The notes beneath the pieces are model-generated. The model was not told where the DNA came from, did no database searches, and saw only the letters and a list, made by a program, of their open reading frames with translations. From Saposhnikovia divaricata (Eukaryota; Streptophyta; Magnoliopsida; Apiales; Apiaceae): a stretch of 64,000 nucleotides of DNA. Each line of letters opens with the position of its first letter. Within the stretch, counting starts at the first letter, position 1. A program made the position numbers and the translations under genes. Shown piece by piece: positions 57,401 to 64,000 of the stretch. The stretch covers positions 174,354,148-174,418,147 of the forward strand of contig CM071598.1 of NCBI GenBank assembly GCA_036435485.1, written 5' to 3'.

Positions 57401-58084
57401 TTGCAATGATGTATTCCCTGTACAGTATGTTAATCGTAGAGTGTTTTGCCGAAAATGATATACTCATATGTATATATTTTCAAACTTGAGATATATTGAA
57501 ATGGGAACCTTATAAAGGGTTCATATGTTATTCTAAAGCTCCTTAGTGAGTATAGATGTTTTATTCAAACTCGGGCATATACATTGTCCAATTATGTTTT
57601 GAAATCTAAGATATATACTCATATAGTTAGGAATGTTTTCGAAATAAACCACATTATTATTTTACAAAATGGTGAACTTGCTGAGCATTATGTAGCTCAT
57701 TCTTGCTTTATAAAAACTTTTCAGAAAGAGAAGAATTTGGCCGATTAACTCCGCACCAGCAGAAGAGGAGAAGAAGATTTACCCCGGAGATGATTTAGTT
57801 CCTGATAAATACTACAGAGTAGTCTGATAGGTTTTCAACTGTAATAGTAAGACTTGTCTTCAAGAGTAGTTGTATAGTGGAATTGCGTAAGACTCTGATT
57901 GTACAAATGAATTGTAATATTTAGTGGCACTTTTGATTATTGTTTCTGAGGCTCTAACTTGTTTGTGTGTAAGATTGAGGTCTGGATTGATGTATTGTTG
58001 AGTTGTAAAGTTAATACAGGCGTGATATGGTTGGATGATGATGTGACGACCTGGATCTTTGACCTCAGATTTGGGGGCGTCACA
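54417..58084 (+). repeat. E3 3' LTR (3668 bp)
   Basis: Same ends as the 5' LTR. By-eye differences are mostly single transitions plus poly-C and A-run indels. Followed by TTGAG and E2 sequence. Confidence 0.93.
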
Positions 58085-59111
58085 TTGAGCGCCGTTCTCA
58101 TTCGAGAAGAGAAGAAGGTCCAGAAACCTATCTATTATGTGAGCAAGGTGTTGCACGGGGCTGAGCTGAATTACTCTCCCATTGAGAAGTTCGCCTTGGC
58201 ATTGATAACAGCCTCGAGGAAGTTACGCCCGTACTTCGAGGCACTTAAGATTGAAGTCCTTACGGACCAACAATTGGGAAACATTTTGCATTGCCCGAAG
58301 GCTAGTGGAAGGCTAATCAAGTGGGCGATTGAACTTGGAGAATTTGACATCACGTATAAGCCTCGAACAGCCATTAAGGCTCAGGCATTGGCTGACTTCG
58401 TGGTTGAATGCACCATTAGCAACCAAGAAGTCGGGGGGCAGGAGATGATAACAACCCCTGAGAAGCAAGATAAAGATGGAGAACTTGAACCTGATCAGAA
58501 GGAATATTGGGTGCTCTATATTGATGGAGCATCAAAAACAAAATCTAGTGGCGCGGGCTTAGTATTGCGAAGCCCCGATGGGTTCACAGTTGAATATGCT
58601 TTGAAGTTGGATTTCCAGACAACCAACAATGAAGCTGAGTATGAGGCCTTGATAGCTGGTTTAGGCTTGGCCAGAATCATGAGAGTCAAGAATCTCAAAG
58701 TTTGTGGAGATTCAAGATTAGTAGTCTCTCAAGTAAATGGTGAATTTGAGGCCAAGAATGAAACTATGGCAAAGTATCTGCGAGTTGTGAAAGCTGTCAT
58801 GACTCAGTTTGACGAGTGTTATGTAGAACACATCCCGAGAGAAGAGAACGTTAAGGCCGATGCCTTGTCTAAGTTCGCTTCTTCCGAGATAGAAAATTAT
58901 GCTGGGAGTGTCTACTTTCAGGTCTTGAAGCCCCCAACCGTTAACTCGAAATTAGTGGCACCAATTGATGTGGGAAGCTCTTGGATAGATCCTATCAAGC
59001 CACACCTTGAGACCGGGTGGCTCCCAGACAATGCCTTGGAGGCACGAAAACTTTCAGTAAGAGCATTGAGATACACTTTGATTGAGGGCATTCTGTACAA
59101 GAGGTCGTTCA
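58085..59111 (+). pseudogene. pol: E2 pol copy 1 (continued): RNase H, aRH and start of integrase
   Basis: Continues copy 1 in frame (AVLIREEKKVQKPIYYVSK...). RNase H: EFDITYKPRTAIKAQALADF. aRH: YWVLYIDGASKTKSSGAG (Asp), NNEAEYEALIAGLGLAR (Glu), CGDSRLVVSQ (Asp) and EENVKADALSKFAS. The Gln in KAQALADF, lost in E1, is intact. It breaks off at ...ILYKRSF in the integrase N-terminus, where copy 2 RT sequence starts (HNSQIECRS in this frame). Corresponds to 60083-61104 of copy 2. Confidence 0.9.
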
Positions 59112-62100
59112 CAACTCATAACTCACAGATTGAATGTCGATCCTAATCGGAAGATAATACAGCAGAAGAAGAGGAACTTTGCACCTGAAAGGCAAGAGGC
59201 CATAAAACAAGAAGTGGAAAAGCTTTTAGAAGCTGGGTTTATTGAAGAGATTCAGTTTCCAGAATGGTTGGCTAACCCTGTGATGGTCAAGAAAGCCAAC
59301 GGTAAGTGGAGGATGTGTATAGACTTCACCGACTTGAATGACGCATGCCCTAAGGATTGCTTCCCTTTACCAAGGATAGACATGTTAATAGATGCCACAG
59401 CTGGACATGAGATGCTGAGCTTCATGGATGGTTTCAGCGGCTACAATCAGATTAAGATGCACAAGGATGACGTCCCTAAGGTATCTTTCATAACTGACTT
59501 CGGTGTTTTCTGCTATCTTGTTATGGCTTTCGGTCTAAAAAATGCAGGAGCTACTTACCAACGACTGGTGAATAAGATATTCGCCCATCTGATTGGAAAA
59601 ACCATGGAGGTCTATGTTGATGACATGCTAGTAAAGAGCCTGTTCAAGGCAGACCACATTAAGCACCTCAGAGAGGCATTCGAAGTGCTGAGGCACCAAA
59701 AAATGATGTTGAATCCAGCCAAGTGTGCCTTTGGCGTTGGATCAGGCAAATTTTTGGGTCTGATGGTTTCCAAGAGAGGCATAGAGGTCAACCATGATAA
59801 GATCAAGGCGATCTTAGACATGGAGCCACCACGCTCTATAAGAGATGTGCAGAAGTTGACAGGCCGAGTAGCGGCTTTAGGAAGATTCATCTCCAAGTCT
59901 GGTGACAAATGCTTGCCTTTCTTTCAAGCATTGAAGAAGGTGAAAAATTTTGAGTGGACCCCTGAGAGCCAAGAGGCCTTTGAACAACTGAAGAAGTACA
60001 TGGTTGAAGCCCCGTTGCTGGCCAAACCTAGTCCCGGGGAGACTCTTTATCTATACCTGGCGGTATCTGAGCAAGCGTTGAGCGCCGTTCTCATTCGAGA
60101 AGAGAAGAAGGTCCAGAAACCTATCTATTATGTGAGCAAGGTGTTGCACGGGGCTGAGCTGAATTACTCTCCCATTGAGAAGTTCGCCTTGGCATTGATA
60201 ACAGCCTCGAGGAAGTTATGCCCGTACTTCCAGGCACATAAGATTGAAGTCCTGACGGACCAACAGTTGAGAAACATTTTGCATAGCCCGAAGGCTAGTG
60301 GAAGGCTAATCAAGTGGGCGATTGAACTTGGAGAATTTGACATCACGTATAAGCCTCGAACAGCCATTAAGGCTCAGGCATTGGTTGACTTCGTGGTTGA
60401 ATGCACCATTAGCAACCAAGAAGTCGGGGGGCAGGAGATGATAACAACCCCTGAGAAGCAAGATAAAGATGGAGAACTTGAACCTGATCAGAAGGAATAT
60501 TGGGTGCTCTATTTTGATGGAGCATCAAAAACAAAATCTAGTGGTGCAGGCTTAGTATTGCAAAGCCCCGATGGGTTCACAGTTGAATATGCTTTGAAAT
60601 TGGATTTCCAGACAACCAACAATGAAGCTGAGTATGAGGCCTTGATAGCTGGTTTAGGCTTGGCCAGAATCATGAGAGTCAAGAATCTCAAAGTTTGTGG
60701 AGATTCAAGATTAGTAGTCTCTCAAGTAAATGGTGAATTTGAGGCCAAGGATGAAACTATGGCAAAGTATCTGCGAGTTGTGAAAGCTGTCATGACTTAG
60801 TTTGACGAGTGTTATGTAGAACACATCCCGAGAGAAGAGAACGTTAAGGCCGATGCCTTGTCTAAGTTCGCTTCTTCCGAGATAGAAAATTATGCTGGGA
60901 GTGTCTACTTTCAGGTCTTGAAGGCCCCAACCGTTAACTCAAAATTAGTGGCACCAATTGATGTGGGAAGCTCTTGGATAGATCTTATCAAGGCACACCT
61001 TGAGACCGGGTGGCTCCCAGACAATGCCTTAGAGGCACGAAAACTTTCAGTAAGACCATTGAGATACACTTTGATTGAGGGCATTCTGTACAAGAGGTCG
61101 TTCATCATCCCATACTTGAAGTGTCTAAGGCCTCAAGAGGCAAGGGAAGCATTGGAGGAAGTTCATGAAGGGATCTGTGGGCAACACTTGGGGGGCAGAG
61201 CCCTAGCTCACAAGATAATTTGTTTAGGGTTCTATTGGCCGGAGATGTTGGCTGATGCACAAAACTATGTCAAGAGATGTGACAGGTGCCAGAAGCATGC
61301 TCCGATTGTCAGGCAGCTGCCTGAGATGTTAATGTCAGTCAGTTCCCCCATTCCGTTTGCAATGTGGGGGATGGACATTCTTGGTCCTTTCCCTATGGAA
61401 TCAGCACAGAGGAAGTTTTTGATTGTCGCCATTGACTACTTCACCAAGTGGATTGAGGCTAAGCCTTTAGCCAAAATAACCACCAAGCAAGTTTCCCAGT
61501 TCTTTTGGGAGAACATAATCTGCAGATATGGCATCCCACGAATCCTTGTGACGGATAATGGGACACAGTTCAATAATGAAGAATTTAAGAAGTATTGTGA
61601 GGAGAATGCTATTGAGCTTCGTTTTACCTCAGTAGCACATCCGCAAGCAAATGGACAGGCCGAGGTGGCCAACCGGATCATCCTTGATGGACTTAAGAAA
61701 AGGGTTGAACGCTCAAGGAGCACTTGGGTGGACGAGTTACTGCCTATACTCTGGGCTTATCGCACTACTTGCAAGGTGACCACAGGAGCAACCCCGTTTC
61801 TGCTAGCTTATGGAGCTGAGGTAGTTGTGCCACTGGAGATCATGCATGCATCACCTCGAGTTGAGGCATTTGAACCTGAGACAAATGAAGAAGGTATGAG
61901 GCTCGCCCTAGATCTGATTGATGAAGTCAGGGACGAGGCAAACGCCAGAAATGCGGAGCATCAAAAGAAAGCATCCTTCTATTACAACCACAGGGTTAAG
62001 GAGAGGTTCTTTTAGCAAGGTGACTTGGTTCTGAGGAAGATCGAGGCTTCTGGAGTTGGCCAGAAAGGAAAACTAACCCCAAACTGGGAAGCGCCGTATC

Positions 62101-62207
62101 GAGTTAGGAAGACGTTGGGACGAGGATCATATAATTTGGAGACCTTGAACGGGGTTGAGGTGCCCCGTACTTGGCATGCCTTGAACCTCAAGATTTATTA
62201 TGTCTAA
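59111..62207 (+). pseudogene. pol: E2 pol copy 2: RT, RNase H, aRH and integrase
   Basis: A nearly complete polyprotein in one frame with only two premature stops: TAG 60798-60800 (MT*FDECY, Gln in E1) and TAG 62013-62015 (FF*QGDLVL, Lys in E1). RT starts at LITHRLNVDP and has EVYVDDMLVKS; RNase H, aRH and integrase follow. Integrase: HEGICGQHLGGR...CDRCQKH, MDILGPF, VTDNGTQF and GQAEVAN, with all three catalytic acids present, so it is better preserved than E1's. Protease and the pol N-terminus are missing. Its stop at 62205 is the normal end (KIYYV). Confidence 0.9.
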
Positions 62208-62619
62208 GCTGCCTTTGCAAGGATGTAGTTTTTTATTTATCTAGTAGGAGAAGTAGAAATAAGGTTCGATGAAACCATCCCAGGGTTTTGATGCCCCGAG
62301 TAGGACAATAATGAGCTGTGTAAGGGTTGAACCCTTTTTGAGTTATTAATGCAAACTTGTTTTCCATTTTATGATTCTATGTTTTGTTTATGTACCAAGC
62401 ACCTGTTGAGTGTGAGTCTAGGAAGACCAAGTACCGGAAATAAATGAACATACGAATAAAACAAACAAGTGCATAAATCAAGACCCCGAAGGGCCAACAG
62501 TTAGGGTTACATCATTTAAGCCAAATAAAAGTTTAATCACGAAGGACCGTGATTGAAAGACTAGAAATAAAAGCCACATACGGCTAAGATAGGCCATGCA
62601 AGGCCCGAAGCGATCCCAG
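62208..62619. other. Convergent intergenic region of E2
   Basis: Between the stop of pol and the stop of the antisense gene. Shares words with E1 19632-20051 (CTAGTAGGAG, GAAGTAGAAATAAGGTTC, AAGTACCGG). No ORF is supported. Confidence 0.65.
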
Positions 62620-63381
62620 CTACTCATCCGAGGACTCCTCGCCGTTCTCCTCTTCATCAGTCTCTTCCTCGCTACTCTCCTCCTCGTTACTCTCTTCCTC
62701 AGAGCTTTCCTCAGCATGGCCCTTACCCGGTTCGGCTGCCGCCACTGGTGGAGCAGTCACTTCCATCGCCTCAACCTCTTCCTCCTCGGAAGATGAGCCA
62801 TCTTCAACTACCCTGTTTGAGGGGACTGCTTGGCGAACTACTCTCCCCTTCTGCACGGTCATAGGCCGTTTCCCTCGAGGATCCGAGGAAACTGAGTCAT
62901 CCATAGTTGCTCGGACACCCCTCGAACCGGAGCCGGAACGGCGACGACTTCCCCTAGAGCCGGAGCCCGAAGCCTGAGCTACTGGGTTGGCCCCTACGCC
63001 CGAAACAACTTGACAGTAGGGACTTGGAAAGTCCCTCGGGAAAACCACAGTAGGGTGCCTCTTACTCACAGCATTGATGGCTCGATCCTAGCCAACATAC
63101 ATGATACCCGGGCGTACTTCATCGTCATGCTTATCTATAAGCTGAAAGAAATCCTCAGACTCCTGGTAAGCTTTCACCACTAGCTTGCAGTCTGCTGCCC
63201 TTTTGTTATACAAGGAGTCATACTGTCTCTGGAGAGAATGAGCATCAGCTTCAGCCCGGATGGCCCTGGACTCCAAGTCTTGGTATTTCTCATCAAAAGT
63301 TACTTTCTCCTTCTTCAAGGCCACATTTTCATCTCGGTATGTACGACCTAGCCGGGTGCTAGCCTGGAACTGGGCATTTGC

Positions 63382-63459
63382 CTGGAACAAAGAATCAATG
63401 AGACAATTATAATCACAAGTTACGTGAAAACGCTACGTCTAGGATGAAAGGTTGGAAAC
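63382..63459 (-). other. Intron in E2 antisense gene (78 bp)
   Basis: Donor CAG|GTTTCC, acceptor TTTGTTCCAG|GCAAAT on the minus strand, phase 0, at the position of E1 intron 2. Confidence 0.72.
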
Positions 63460-63791
63460 CTGATATAGGGCTTGAGCTCCGAGTTTCTCCGCTTCATCAA
63501 ATTTGTCCCCGGCAGTTACTGTCAAAAGGTCGGGGGGAGTGATGCTGAACTTGGACCAATCCAAGGCTGACTCTGGGCATCCCAAGACAGAATCTTGCTC
63601 ACAAATCCCCCAACCAGGGATGAAGGGGGTCTTGACTCTCCCGTCAGCATTCCGCGATCTCTTTGAAGAGCATCCCGACAGGAACTGAGGGATCTTCGGC
63701 CCAGGTTGAACGCAAGCCGCCTCGGCTTTCTTGATCATCCTTCTAGTAACTTTCGGCTGGTTCTCGGGCCGACTGTCTATCTCCTCAGCAA

Positions 63792-63861
63792 CTGAAATGA
63801 CAACAGAAAAGATATCGGAATAAGAAAAAACAGAGTTCATAATATGTAGATAAAAAATTAC
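63792..63861 (-). other. Intron in E2 antisense gene (70 bp)
   Basis: Donor GAGG|GTAATT, acceptor TCATTTCAG|TTGCTGAGG on the minus strand, phase 1, at the position of E1 intron 1. Joining gives ...LLSAEVAEEIDS in frame. Confidence 0.72.
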
Positions 63862-64000
63862 CCTCAGCAGAAAGTAAGCTAAGGCTAGCTTTTACAAGTC
63901 TCTTCTCGGTTAAGAAAACTTTGTAGTGAGTACGGCCGTCGTCAGCAAGTAATCTATCACGATCAAGAAGCTCCTTCTCGTCAAGATCACATACAAAGTG

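Larger units (their letters stand above)
44557..58084 (+). mobile_element. E3: chromovirus (Tekay-like) LTR element with 3.67-kb LTRs
   Basis: 5' LTR 44557-48225, iMet-type primer site, degenerate interior, integrase/chromodomain tail, polypurine tract, 3' LTR 54417-58084. TTGAG flanks both ends (44552-44556 and 58085-58089), and E2's reading frame closes perfectly when it is removed. LTRs differ at roughly twenty positions by eye, so insertion is recent. gag, protease and RT are not encoded. Confidence 0.93.
62620..64000 (-). pseudogene. E2 antisense gene, spliced, 5' end beyond right edge
   Basis: Homologue of the E1 antisense gene. Inferred exons in transcript order: 64000-63862 (HFVCDLDEKELLDRDR...LLSAEV), 63791-63460 (AEEIDSRPE, MIKKAEAAC, FIPGWGICEQDS) and 63381-62620. 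The last exon has a coiled-coil (residues AQFQAS to DFFQLIDKHDDEVRPG), then S/G/R-rich and very acidic text ending EESSDE. One internal TAG in VG*DRAINAV stands where E1 has Trp. Introns 63792-63861 and 63382-63459 have GT-AG ends and restore frame. Function unknown. Confidence 0.75.

Overview
This window looks like dicot plant nuclear DNA (probably an asterid; this is inference from the style of the elements, not proven) made almost entirely of nested transposable elements. I found no convincing single-copy host gene, rRNA, tRNA or CRISPR array. The evidence is tRNA-iMet-type primer sites, Copia, Ty3/gypsy Tat, Athila and chromovirus proteins, a plant L1-type LINE, and AT-rich spacers.

Layout. 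(1) Positions 1-26381 hold a minus-strand Tat-lineage Ty3/gypsy element (called E1). Its 5' LTR is at 25843-26381, gag-pro-RT-RH-aRH-INT runs leftward to 20052, and a spliced gene lies head-to-head with pol on the plus strand (17588-19631). The 3' end of E1 is split by a probable 3.3-kb chromovirus solo LTR (385-2564 plus 15434-16531, flanked by CCTGG). That solo LTR is itself split by a minus-strand SIRE-like Copia element (2565-15433) carrying a very long extra ORF and a small divergent gene. (2) Positions 26495-30674 are AT-rich and end in a Helitron-type hairpin plus CTAG. Inside are a 608-bp foldback Mutator-like MITE with a perfect 9-bp target duplication and a Copia-type LTR fragment. 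(3) Positions 30989-36323 hold a decayed L1 LINE. (4) Positions 36324-38193 are AT-rich tandem repeats. (5) From 38194 past the right edge runs a second Tat element (E2, plus strand). It contains an Athila gag-pro/LTR fragment (39556-43969), a partial tandem duplication of pol, and a 13.5-kb chromovirus-related element (E3, 44557-58084) with 3.67-kb, nearly identical LTRs and a perfect TTGAG target duplication.

How the parts relate. Most proteins are the capsid, protease, reverse transcriptase, RNase H and integrase of LTR elements, nearly all broken by stops or frameshifts, so the locus is a transposon graveyard with one young insertion (E3). E3's LTRs are young but its interior is mostly degenerate, which points to mobilisation in trans.

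Most interesting are genes the retrotransposons carry in addition to gag-pol: the antisense gene downstream of Tat pol, with a TATA box and introns at equivalent positions in both copies, and the promoter-like module in the Copia element that faces a 1.7-kilocodon extra ORF on one side and an 85-residue ORF on the other.
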